A stretch of DNA of 64,000 bases from Gammaproteobacteria bacterium (GTDB lineage Bacteria > Pseudomonadota > Gammaproteobacteria > Nitrosococcales > Methylophagaceae). Numbering within the stretch: position 1 is the first letter of the stretch; every line of letters starts with the position of its first letter. This document shows, piece after piece, positions 10,556 through 19,739 of this stretch. The stretch covers positions 1 to 64,000 of the forward strand of contig JACUUH010000004.1 in the NCBI GenBank assembly GCA_014859375.1, read 5' to 3'. Under the pieces are notes generated by a model, which saw nothing but the letters and a program-made list of their open reading frames with translations, was not told where the DNA came from and searched no databases. A program made the position numbers and the translations under genes.

Positions 10556-12049
10556 TTATTCTGGACGCATATGCGGGAACAACAACACATCTCGAATTGA
10601 CGGTGAGTCAGTTAACAACATCACTAGGCGATCAATACCAATCCCCTCGCCCGCTGTCGGCGGCATGCCATATTCCAGAGCACGGATATAGTCAGCATCA
10701 AAGTGCATCGCTTCGTCATCACCCGCATCTTTTTCAGCGACTTGGGCCTGAAAGCGTTCGGCCTGATCTTCTGCATCATTCAACTCTGAGAAACCATTGG
10801 CAATTTCACGACCACCAACAAAGAACTCAAACCGATCAGTTACAAAAGGATCGGCATCATTTCGACGTGCAAGCGGTGATACTTCGGTTGGGTATGCGGT
10901 AATGAAGGTTGGTTCCATCAACCGATGTTCAACGGTTTTTTCAAAAATTTCAATTTGTATTTTACCCAAGCCATAACTATCTTTTAGCGGAATGTTTAAA
11001 CTTTTTGCAACCATTGTCGCAGCGTCAATCGTTTCTAATTGTTCACGTTTAAGATCAGGATTGAAATGTAAAATAGATTCAATCACAGTCATACGATGAA
11101 ACGGTTTAGCAAAGTCTAAATCGGTACCTTGATAATGGACTTGTGACGTACCCAATACGTTTTGAGTCACGGTACGTAACATTTCTTCGGTTAAATCCAT
11201 CAAATCATTGAAATCAGCATAGGCCTGATAAAATTCAACCATGGTGAATTCTGGATTGTGACGTGTTGATAAGCCTTCATTACGGAAGTTACGGTTAATT
11301 TCAAATACACGTTCAAACCCACCAACAACCAACCGTTTGAGATAAAGCTCTGGTGCAATACGCAAGAATAAATCCATATCCAACGCATTATGATAGGTTG
11401 TAAAAGGACGCGCGGTTGCACCACCAGGAATGGCCTGCATCATCGGTGTTTCAACTTCTAAATAGTTTTTAGCCATCAAAAATCGGCGAATACCATCAAT
11501 TACTTTGGTGCGGATCACAAATGTGTTACGACTGGCTTCATTCATAATCAAGTCAACATAACGTTGGCGATAACGTGTTTCTTGATCCGATAAGCCGTGG
11601 AATTTTTCAGGCAGAGGTCGTAATGATTTGGTTAACAAACGAATATCGTCAACTAAAACCGACAATTCACCTTTTTGAGTGCGAAACATCACGCCTTCTG
11701 CGGCAATAATATCGCCTAAATCCCACTGTTTAAATTGTGCATAAACGCCCTCAGCCAAGTCATCTCGTTTGACATATAGCTGCATATCACCTGACATATC
11801 ACGGATATTGGCAAAACTTGCTTTGCCCATGACACGTTTAGTCATCAAACGACCAGCAATCTTAACTCGTCGAGTTTGATCTTTTAATTGCTCTGCTGAC
11901 GTCTCTTGATATTCCACCGTCAACTCAGCATTCATTACATTGCGACGAAAGTCATTAGGGAAGGCATTGCCTTGCTCACGTAATTCCGACAATTTTTCAC
12001 GGCGCTGCGCAATCAGTCTATTTTCATCTTGTTCGATTTCGTTTGTCAT
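10556..12049 (-). CDS. lysS: Lysyl-tRNA synthetase, class II
   Basis: [34 protein letters not shown]...[37 protein letters not shown]. Confidence 0.98.
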   Translation of the reverse strand: MTNEIEQDENRLIAQRREKLSELREQGNAFPNDFRRNVMNAELTVEYQETSAEQLKDQTRRVKIAGRLMTKRVMGKASFANIRDMSGDMQLYVKRDDLAEGVYAQFKQWDLGDIIAAEGVMFRTQKGELSVLVDDIRLLTKSLRPLPEKFHGLSDQETRYRQRYVDLIMNEASRNTFVIRTKVIDGIRRFLMAKNYLEVETPMMQAIPGGATARPFTTYHNALDMDLFLRIAPELYLKRLVVGGFERVFEINRNFRNEGLSTRHNPEFTMVEFYQAYADFNDLMDLTEEMLRTVTQNVLGTSQVHYQGTDLDFAKPFHRMTVIESILHFNPDLKREQLETIDAATMVAKSLNIPLKDSYGLGKIQIEIFEKTVEHRLMEPTFITAYPTEVSPLARRNDADPFVTDRFEFFVGGREIANGFSELNDAEDQAERFQAQVAEKDAGDDEAMHFDADYIRALEYGMPPTAGEGIGIDRLVMLLTDSPSIRDVLLFPHMRPE

Positions 12050-12061
12050 TTTTGTCCCGGT

Positions 12062-13157
12062 TTAAAGTCCAGATTTGAGTGAGGCTTCAATAAATAAATC
12101 TAAATCGCCGTCTAATACAGCTTGGGTATTGCCTGTTTCCACATTAGTACGCAAATCTTTAATTCGTGATTGATCTAATACATAGGAGCGGATTTGACTG
12201 CCCCAACCAATATCGGCTTTAGCATTTTCCGCTGATTGTTTTTCTTCATTTTGCTTAAGCAACTCTAACTCATAGAGCTTTGCTCGCAACAAGTTCATTG
12301 CCGTATCTCTATTTTGATGCTGTGAACGTTGGGTCTGGCATTGTACGACAGTATTTGTAGGAATATGGGTAATACGGATCGCTGAATCGGTTTTATTAAC
12401 ATGCTGACCACCAGCACCACTGGCCCGATAGGTATCAACACGTAAATCAGCTTTGTTAATTTCAATCTCAATAGTGTCATCCGCTTCAGGATATACAAAC
12501 ACCGAGCAAAACGAGGTATGTCTGCGAGCGCCAGAATCAAAAGGCGATTTACGCACTAATCGATGGACTCCGGTTTCAGTGCGTAATAATCCAAATGCAT
12601 ATTCGCCTTCGAAATGAATAGTCGCACTTTTGATACCAGCAACGTCACCTTCCGATACCTCAACTAACTCTACTTTAAACCCTTGGGCTTCACCCCAACG
12701 CAAGTACATGCGTAACACCATATTTGCCCAGTCTTGCGCTTCGGTTCCGCCAGATCCTGACTGGATATCAAGATAGGCATTATTGGCATCCATCTTGCCT
12801 GAGAACATACGCTGGAACTCGAGTTTGCTTAGGGCTGTTTCCAATTCATCGAGATCATGGGTCACGGCATCAAAGGTAGCTTGATCTTGCTCTTCCACCG
12901 CCATTTCTAATAAGTCTTTAGCATCATTTAATATGTCACGATGAGTTGCCAAGGTTGATACCACTCGTTCTAAACTGGCACGCTCTTGACCTAATTTTTG
13001 CGCACGTTCAGGATCATCCCAAATAGTGGGCATTTCCAATTCACGACTCACTTCGATTAACTGTTCTGCTTTGGCATCGAAGTCAAAGATACCTCCTAAG
13101 ATCGTCACTACGACCTCGAAGCTCTTTAATTCGTTGCATTGTGGTGCCTAATTCCAA
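12062..13157 (-). CDS. prfB: Peptide chain release factor 2, with programmed +1 frameshift; likely TTG start at 13157 preceded by AGAGG
   Basis: Frame 0: (M)[26 protein letters not shown]; +1 frame continues [24 protein letters not shown]...[10 protein letters not shown]...[18 protein letters not shown]. Confidence 0.93.
13083..13098 (-). promoter_or_regulatory. prfB: prfB programmed +1 ribosomal frameshift signal
   Basis: Reverse strand CTT AGG AGG TAT CTT TGA C: internal SD-like AGGAGG, slippery CTT, in-frame UGA followed by C. Confidence 0.95.
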
Positions 13158-13236
13158 CGCTCAATCCTCTTAAAATTGATCACTGCTAACCAAAAGGTTA
13201 AAAAATGGGCAATTATAACGCATTCCTGTCGAGACT

Positions 13237-14001
13237 TTATCGTTTTGGTAAGAAACGCATCGGATCGACCGGCTTACCATTGCGGCGTATTTCAAAGTGC
13301 AGTTGGACATTTTGGGTGCCCGTATTACCCATGGTGGCAATTTTTTGGCCGGCTTTAACAAAATCACCTTCCTTAAACAGCAAGGTCTTATTATGTGCAT
13401 AGGCACTTAAATAGACATCATTGTGCTTTATAATCATGAGGTTGCCATATCTTGGTAAACCATTGCCACTGTATACAACTTTACCTGAGGCTGCGGCAAC
13501 AATGCTTTGTCCAGACTTGCCAGCAATATCAATCCCCTTTCTGCCGGCAGCACTTTTTGAATAGGTTGAGACAATCTTGCCTTGCGTCGGCCAATGCCAT
13601 GTTAATGCTTGATTTGTCGTAGCAACAGTAGCGTTAGTTGTGGTTTTAGATGATGTGGGTTTGGATGGCGTCGGCTGTGGTTTAGTGACTGTTGTTGTTT
13701 TAGTTGATTGCTGGTGGCTACTTTTAAAAACAAGCTTTTGGCCAACATAAATCTTATAGGGTGAGCGTATATTATTAATTGCCGCTAGTGTTTTATAGTC
13801 CATGCCATAACGCCAGCTAATCGAATACAGCGTATCGCCTTTTTTTACCGTGTAACGTGTCGGTGGTGTTTGTAAACTTTGTTTGGAATAATCTGTGCCA
13901 GTCGATTTTGTCGTTGAACCATAGCTACCTACTGGAGCAATTGCATTACTACCACTACACGCGGTTAATAACAGCATCACAATGACAACACATAATTTCA
14001 T
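13237..14001 (-). CDS. nlpD: LysM/M23 peptidase-domain lipoprotein, NlpD-like
   Basis: Lipobox [18 protein letters not shown], Lys[31 protein letters not shown]23-type C-terminus [39 protein letters not shown]. Confidence 0.9.
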   Translation of the reverse strand: MKLCVVIVMLLLTACSGSNAIAPVGSYGSTTKSTGTDYSKQSLQTPPTRYTVKKGDTLYSISWRYGMDYKTLAAINNIRSPYKIYVGQKLVFKSSHQQSTKTTTVTKPQPTPSKPTSSKTTTNATVATTNQALTWHWPTQGKIVSTYSKSAAGRKGIDIAGKSGQSIVAAASGKVVYSGNGLPRYGNLMIIKHNDVYLSAYAHNKTLLFKEGDFVKAGQKIATMGNTGTQNVQLHFEIRRNGKPVDPMRFLPKR

Positions 14002-14003
14002 AA

Positions 14004-14579
14004 TTAAACGAAAATGATATAACCCATAACCAGCACAATAACGGTAGCCCAACCTATTCGATCTATCCATGTATGAAGTTTGGCTTCCAGACGTGATCCA
14101 CCCCAATACATAAGCCCGGCAACTAAAAAGAAACGCAGTCCACGGCCAATAGTTGAACCAATAATAAAAGGCAGTAACGCCATACCTATTACCCCTGAAG
14201 CAATAGTAAATATCTTATAGGGAATGGGTGTAAAACCCGCCATAAAAATAGCCCAAAAGCCATAGTCTGAAAACCAGATTTGGGCTAACTCATATGCTTG
14301 TGAATAGCCAAATGACTGAATCCAGGGTTCAACAAATTGAAAGGCGAAACTACCGATAAGGTAACCTAATAAGCCTCCTGCTACTGAACTAATCGTGGTC
14401 AAACTGGCATAAAACCAAGCCTTATTAGGTTTTGCCAATGTCATTGGCGCCAACATGACATCTGGTGGCACAATAAAACAGGACGATTCGGTAAAGCTAA
14501 CTAAAGCTAACCAATAACTGGCATATTTATGTCGTGCCCATTGCATAACATGGCTGTATAAACGTGAAAATAACGCCAT
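14004..14579 (-). CDS. YqaA/DedA-like VTT-domain membrane protein
   Basis: [27 protein letters not shown]...[13 protein letters not shown]...[16 protein letters not shown]. Confidence 0.88.
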   Translation of the reverse strand: MALFSRLYSHVMQWARHKYASYWLALVSFTESSCFIVPPDVMLAPMTLAKPNKAWFYASLTTISSVAGGLLGYLIGSFAFQFVEPWIQSFGYSQAYELAQIWFSDYGFWAIFMAGFTPIPYKIFTIASGVIGMALLPFIIGSTIGRGLRFFLVAGLMYWGGSRLEAKLHTWIDRIGWATVIVLVMGYIIFV

Positions 14580-15259
14580 TAAATTTGACCTGATAATAAA
14601 GGTACAAAGCTCACAGGATCTAATTCGGTTTGTTCAAATTTATTACCATTACGATCAATCACGCGCAATGATTGTGATGCACTTGAGCCGACAGGAATCA
14701 CTAATCGACCTCCTGGTGCGAGCTGACGCAGTAATTCCTCAGGAACCTGTTCCGGTGCACAAGTCACAATAATCGCATCATACGGTGCATTCTCTGGCCA
14801 ACCCCAACTACCATCACTGTGTTTCAGACGTATATTATTAAGCTTCATCTGATAAAAACGTTCACGCGCTTGATTTTGTAAAGGCGCAATACGTTCAACA
14901 CTAAAAACACGTTCAACCAATCGAGATAACACTGCTGTTTGATAACCTGATCCTGTACCCACTTCCAGCACCTTAGTCTTAGGTGTCCCTTCTAATAATA
15001 GTTCAGTCATTCTAGCGACAATATACGGTTGTGAGATAGTTTGACTGTGGCCTATAGGTAAAGCGGTATCTTCATAAGCGCGACTAGCCAATGCTTCATC
15101 CACAAACAAATGACGAGGCAATTCACGCATTACTGCTAACACATGAGAATTTTTTATACCCTGCTCTTGTAAGCGCATGATTAAACGATCACGAGTCCGT
15201 TGTGATGTCATACCGATACCGCGATGATCAGCAATCACTATTGCATTCCTTGTAACCAT
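14579..15259 (-). CDS. pcm: Protein-L-isoaspartate O-methyltransferase
   Basis: [45 protein letters not shown]...[18 protein letters not shown]. Confidence 0.96.
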   Translation of the reverse strand: MVTRNAIVIADHRGIGMTSQRTRDRLIMRLQEQGIKNSHVLAVMRELPRHLFVDEALASRAYEDTALPIGHSQTISQPYIVARMTELLLEGTPKTKVLEVGTGSGYQTAVLSRLVERVFSVERIAPLQNQARERFYQMKLNNIRLKHSDGSWGWPENAPYDAIIVTCAPEQVPEELLRQLAPGGRLVIPVGSSASQSLRVIDRNGNKFEQTELDPVSFVPLLSGQI

Positions 15260-15987
15260 GTTGCAACACCATCAATTGCATCATATCGTGTTAAATCAAT
15301 TTGTAATGGTGTCACTGACACCGCACCTCGACGGATTGCATCAAAATCCGTACCTGGTCCAGCATCTTGCTCTTCACCTGCGGGTCCAACCCAATACATA
15401 GGTCTGCCGCGCGGATCAAATTCTTTGATTACAGGTTCTGCTTTATGACGATGGCCCAAACGGGTACTTTCAAAGCCACTAAGTTGCTCAATAGGCAGAT
15501 CGGGCACATTGACATTTAAGATAGTATCAGCAGGTAATGCGGTTTTCTGAAGCCCCTGAACTATCTGATGGGCAACCCATGCCGCTGTATCATAGTGTTT
15601 ACATTGTGTGCCGACTAATGAAATTGCAATTGCAGGCAAGCCCAAAAAACGACCTTCCATCGCTGCAGCCACTGTGCCGGAATACAACACATCATCGCCC
15701 AAATTTGCGCCAGCATTGATACCAGACACAACCATATCAGGCTCATCGTCTAATAAACCGGTAATAGCCAAATGCACACAATCAGTTGGCGTGCCCTCGA
15801 CACGATACACACCGTTGTCTAATTGATTTAAACGTAACGGATTATCTAATGTGAGCGAATTACTGGCGCCACTTCTGTTACGATCAGGCGCAACGACAGT
15901 AATTGTGCCCAGTGACGCCAAGCCCTTAGCCAAGGCTTGTATGCCCGGAGCCGTATAACCATCGTCATTACTGATCAGGATCTTCAT
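15238..15987 (-). CDS. surE: 5'/3'-nucleotidase SurE
   Basis: [23 protein letters not shown]...[17 protein letters not shown]...[28 protein letters not shown]. Confidence 0.98.
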   Translation of the reverse strand: MKILISNDDGYTAPGIQALAKGLASLGTITVVAPDRNRSGASNSLTLDNPLRLNQLDNGVYRVEGTPTDCVHLAITGLLDDEPDMVVSGINAGANLGDDVLYSGTVAAAMEGRFLGLPAIAISLVGTQCKHYDTAAWVAHQIVQGLQKTALPADTILNVNVPDLPIEQLSGFESTRLGHRHKAEPVIKEFDPRGRPMYWVGPAGEEQDAGPGTDFDAIRRGAVSVTPLQIDLTRYDAIDGVATWLQGMQ

Positions 15988-16094
15988 TGTTTAAACGTAA
16001 CTCTCAATACCCATACAAAATGGGTATATCTTATCAGGAACAGACAATAAAGACTCACTAAACGCAACGCTATAACACTACTTAAAGTTGAATT

Positions 16095-16733
16095 CTAATT
16101 GCCATTTTCTAACAGATTGCTCACATAGTGAGTTAACCACCCATCTAACTCATCAACTACTTGCATACTCGCCTGATTAATTGAGCTGGCAGCACCCTGA
16201 GCATTTCTCTGTTTTGCATCAACGTGTGCAGACAATTGTTTAGTTGCAAGGACAGCCTTAGTTTGAACATCAATAAGGTGTACACGAATCGCGACCCGAC
16301 CAAATGATGTGTCGTCATTTTGGACATGATGACTAAAATCTAATAATGTTGTTTCTAACAGCAGATCAGCATTAGCTATTTCTCTCGGTAACACAGCTGA
16401 AATTGTGGCATTGTGAGATAAAGCGTCTTGCATCAATAATGCTAATAGTATTGTTGGGCTATCACTCCAGCGACTATAAGCATAACTATCAAAGCCATAC
16501 TGACTATCTCGATATATAATATCTGAACTCATCAAGCCTCTGGAACTACGCAGGGGTGATAGTGCCAACACCAAGGCATTATCTGCTTTATCTTCTACTG
16601 GCATACTCTGTGCCAGTGCCATTGGTGCCAGCGTATAGATATCAATTGGCTGACCTGGTGTTGTCTTAATAAGGCTACATCCGGTCAAACTGACAACGAT
16701 GACTACCAGCATAAACCATAATTGATTATTCAC
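16095..16733 (-). CDS. ABC-type transport auxiliary lipoprotein (PqiC/LptE-like) of MCE system
   Basis: Lipobox VSLTGCSLIKTTPGQPIDIYTL; downstream partner of an MCE protein. Confidence 0.75.
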   Translation of the reverse strand: MNNQLWFMLVVIVVSLTGCSLIKTTPGQPIDIYTLAPMALAQSMPVEDKADNALVLALSPLRSSRGLMSSDIIYRDSQYGFDSYAYSRWSDSPTILLALLMQDALSHNATISAVLPREIANADLLLETTLLDFSHHVQNDDTSFGRVAIRVHLIDVQTKAVLATKQLSAHVDAKQRNAQGAASSINQASMQVVDELDGWLTHYVSNLLENGN

Positions 16734-17718
16734 CTTTAGCCTCCTCGCCAGGTCCTAACTTAGCTTGACTACGTTTAAATAATAAATCACTTGGACTATC
16801 TTCAATGCTTCTGGTCGCATCTCGCAGCTCAATAACTAAACTGTCGATTTGGTAAAGTAATTGCCTAAATACTATTAAACTCTGCTCCACCTCATCACTG
16901 ACCTTGTGACCAAGATTAGAATAATTAGCGTTAAAACTAGTCGCCATTTTCTCAATACTATTTGAAGCAGCGTCAATTTCATTTAATGTTAGAGCAAATT
17001 GATTTTCGATGACGTTGCCATTTTTTTCTAAGGCTTTAGTCATATCGGCAACATTATTTGCAGCAAGTGTGACCTGCTCAAATGCCTCTTCCATACTTCG
17101 TCCTGCACGCATTCCAGCATCAACTAAATGAGCAATTTTAGGTTGTTGCTGCCTCAGTTCTGTCAGTAAAGATTTAGTCTCAAGTAAGATTTCATTGACA
17201 TGCACTAAATTATCATCACTTAATAAACGATCAATTTTTTTTAAAACATCTGCTGAGTTTTCAGCAAGTGAATTTAATGTACTTTCAATATTAGAAAATG
17301 TAGATGCCGATGCCTGAATAACAGGAATGTCATCACTTTGATCTTGCTTAAGCGTTGGAGAGTCATTGCCTCCCCCCATTAATTCTAGAAATGCGAGCCC
17401 TGTCACACCATAAAATCTAAGCGTTGCTTTGGTATCTAATTTAACAGGAATGCCCTGTTTGATTTTAAGAAGAAGTTGTACTTGTTCAGAATTAGTTGGG
17501 TTGATAGTAATACCAACTACAGAGCCAACATCAACCCCCAAATATTTAACTGATGCATCAATACTCAAACCAGAGACAGACTCTGTCATGTAAACATAAT
17601 AATAATCATATTTCTGATTACCTTCATGTTTTTCCAGCCAATAAGCGAACACTATTAAACCTGCTAACAGTGAGGTAACAAATAGTCCTACAACTGTGTA
17701 GTTAAGTTTACTTTCCAT
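16726..17718 (-). CDS. mlaD: MlaD/MCE family protein
   Basis: MESKLNYTVVGLFVTSLLAGLIVFAYWL...GLSIDASVKYLGVDVGSVVGITI; start placed at MMLMESKLN rather than the longer track ORF. Confidence 0.88.
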   Translation of the reverse strand: MESKLNYTVVGLFVTSLLAGLIVFAYWLEKHEGNQKYDYYYVYMTESVSGLSIDASVKYLGVDVGSVVGITINPTNSEQVQLLLKIKQGIPVKLDTKATLRFYGVTGLAFLELMGGGNDSPTLKQDQSDDIPVIQASASTFSNIESTLNSLAENSADVLKKIDRLLSDDNLVHVNEILLETKSLLTELRQQQPKIAHLVDAGMRAGRSMEEAFEQVTLAANNVADMTKALEKNGNVIENQFALTLNEIDAASNSIEKMATSFNANYSNLGHKVSDEVEQSLIVFRQLLYQIDSLVIELRDATRSIEDSPSDLLFKRSQAKLGPGEEAKGE

Positions 17719-18496
17719 TAACATCATTCCAGATTTTTTGATGTAAGCGCGCTTGTCCACGCTTGCCACCAAAAAAAGCTTTTATATCTGGTTCAGGGTT
17801 CTGACAAACCTCAGTTAGCGTCCCTTGTGCAGCCACTTTTTTACGTGCTAGTACGGCTAGTCGGTCAACCGTGTTTACTATTGAATCCAAATCATGTGTC
17901 ACCATCACAACCGTTAAATCGAGCATTGCTCGAAGCTCAAGTATAAGTTGATCAAAGGATTCTGCTCCAATAGGATCTAAACCTGAGGTTGGCTCGTCCA
18001 AAAGCAGTAATTTCGGATCACGTGCTAAAGCCCGAGCCAATGATGCACGTTTGACCATCCCTCCACTTAATTCAGCTGGATAAAAATCTTTAACATGCGC
18101 CGGCAATCCCACCATATCAATTTTCATTCTGACTATATCATTGATCAATGTCATCGGTATATTGGTATATTCTTTTAGACTAATCGCTATATTTTCTGCC
18201 ACGGTCAAAGAAGAATAAAGTGCACCATTTTGAAACAAAATCCCCCAACGTTGTCGCAACAAGTCTCTTTCACTCTCGGTACTATTAATGACGCTATGAC
18301 CGAAAATAGTGATATCTCCCGATTGAGGTTGTAGCAACAGGATCATCTCTTTTAACAAGGTTGATTTTCCAGAACCACTACCACCTAATAAACCATATAT
18401 TTCACCCTTATTAATATGAAGGCTCACCCCATCGTGCACTCGGTTATCACCAAATTGCGTGACTATATCTTTGACCGTAATCACAGGATCACTCAT
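17708..18496 (-). CDS. mlaF: ABC transporter ATP-binding protein MlaF-like
   Basis: Walker A GGSGSGKSTLLK, signature LSGGMVKRASLARALA, Walker B LLLLDEPTSGLDP. Confidence 0.93.
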   Translation of the reverse strand: MSDPVITVKDIVTQFGDNRVHDGVSLHINKGEIYGLLGGSGSGKSTLLKEMILLLQPQSGDITIFGHSVINSTESERDLLRQRWGILFQNGALYSSLTVAENIAISLKEYTNIPMTLINDIVRMKIDMVGLPAHVKDFYPAELSGGMVKRASLARALARDPKLLLLDEPTSGLDPIGAESFDQLILELRAMLDLTVVMVTHDLDSIVNTVDRLAVLARKKVAAQGTLTEVCQNPEPDIKAFFGGKRGQARLHQKIWNDVNGK

Positions 18497-19644
18497 ATGC
18501 CAAGCTCGGTTAAAATCACAGAGAATATAGCATCACAGGCAATAACTAAAAAAATTGCATTGACCACACTTATCGTTGTGTAACGGCCGATGCTGTCAGA
18601 ATTTTTCTCAACCTGAAAACCACGGAAACAACTGACCATCGCAATCAAGATGGCAAAGACAGGGGCTTTGATTATGCCGATCCAGACGTGTTTCATATCT
18701 AAGACATTCTGCAAGCGATGTAAAAACTCAGAAAATGATAATTGCAGATGAATTTCAGAAATTAACATGCCCGCGAAAATAGCAATAATGTCAGCAAAGA
18801 AAACTAATAAAGGTAAAGTAATCATCAAGGCTAAAATACGAGGTATAACCAGAAAATGATAAGGATTAAAGCCCATCGTTTTCATAGCATCTATTTCTTC
18901 TGTTATTTTCATCACGCCTAATTGTGCTGTATAGGATGATCCAGTACGACCAGCAACCACAATAGCGGTAATCAGTGGTGCTAACTCTCTGGTGACAGAA
19001 ATACTAATCATTTCAACGATAAAGATATTAGCGCCAAATTTCTCTAACTGAACAGCGGCCTGATAGGTTATAACAATACCAATCAAAAAACTGGTTAGCG
19101 CCACAATAGGCAGTGCATGTAAACCTGCCTGTTCAATATTTTTTACAATGGCAGCATAACGAATGCGTGAGGGATGCATCAGTGACTTAAAGAAAATCAG
19201 TGAACTTTCACCAAAAAAAGTCATAAATAATATAAGCTCTGTCACTAGGCCCACCACCCATTTTCCTACAGAATGAAATGGTGATAGCAAATAATTTTTA
19301 TGTGGGAGCGTGTTTTTCTCTAAGGCAGAAACACTATGTTGTCTTACTAAGGTATCGAGTCGTTGATGTTTTTGAGTTACGCCTTTAAGCGTGACGCTAC
19401 ACTTATTAGTCAGCAGTTGATCGTAATACCTAATAAAAACCATCATGCCTACCGAATCTATCTCCTCAATAGCCGAAACATCCCACAAAATAGTACTATT
19501 TTTATACTTTTGACAAAAATCAGCTAAGGATTCAACAACATTGTGGATGCTATTAACAGTCCAACACCCCTTACTTTTAAGCGCAATATCATATCCAGTA
19601 TCCTGATAGGCTTGTATTTCAGCAGTATGTTCAGGTAACCGCAT
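18493..19644 (-). CDS. mlaE: MlaE-family permease with N-terminal STAS-like domain
   Basis: N-terminal ~110 aa STAS-like (ILWDVSAIEEIDSVGMMVFIRYY) followed by MlaE permease (SFLIGIVITYQAAVQLEKFGANIFIVEMISISVTRELAPLITAIVVAGRTGSSYTAQLGVMKITEEIDAMKTMG). Confidence 0.9.
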   Translation of the reverse strand: MRLPEHTAEIQAYQDTGYDIALKSKGCWTVNSIHNVVESLADFCQKYKNSTILWDVSAIEEIDSVGMMVFIRYYDQLLTNKCSVTLKGVTQKHQRLDTLVRQHSVSALEKNTLPHKNYLLSPFHSVGKWVVGLVTELILFMTFFGESSLIFFKSLMHPSRIRYAAIVKNIEQAGLHALPIVALTSFLIGIVITYQAAVQLEKFGANIFIVEMISISVTRELAPLITAIVVAGRTGSSYTAQLGVMKITEEIDAMKTMGFNPYHFLVIPRILALMITLPLLVFFADIIAIFAGMLISEIHLQLSFSEFLHRLQNVLDMKHVWIGIIKAPVFAILIAMVSCFRGFQVEKNSDSIGRYTTISVVNAIFLVIACDAIFSVILTELGI

Positions 19645-19708
19645 TCATATTCCTTTGGTTAAGAATGAATACAAGTTTATCGATCAAATAGATATCTAAC
19701 CATAATAA

Positions 19709-19732
19709 AAAGCCGATTAATAATCGGCTTTC
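19709..19732 (-). terminator. Rho-independent terminator of the two-gene FDH operon
   Basis: AAAGCCGATTA/TAATCGGCTTT hairpin with T-run on minus strand, directly after the FDH alpha stop. Confidence 0.8.
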
Positions 19733-19739
19733 CTTATTT

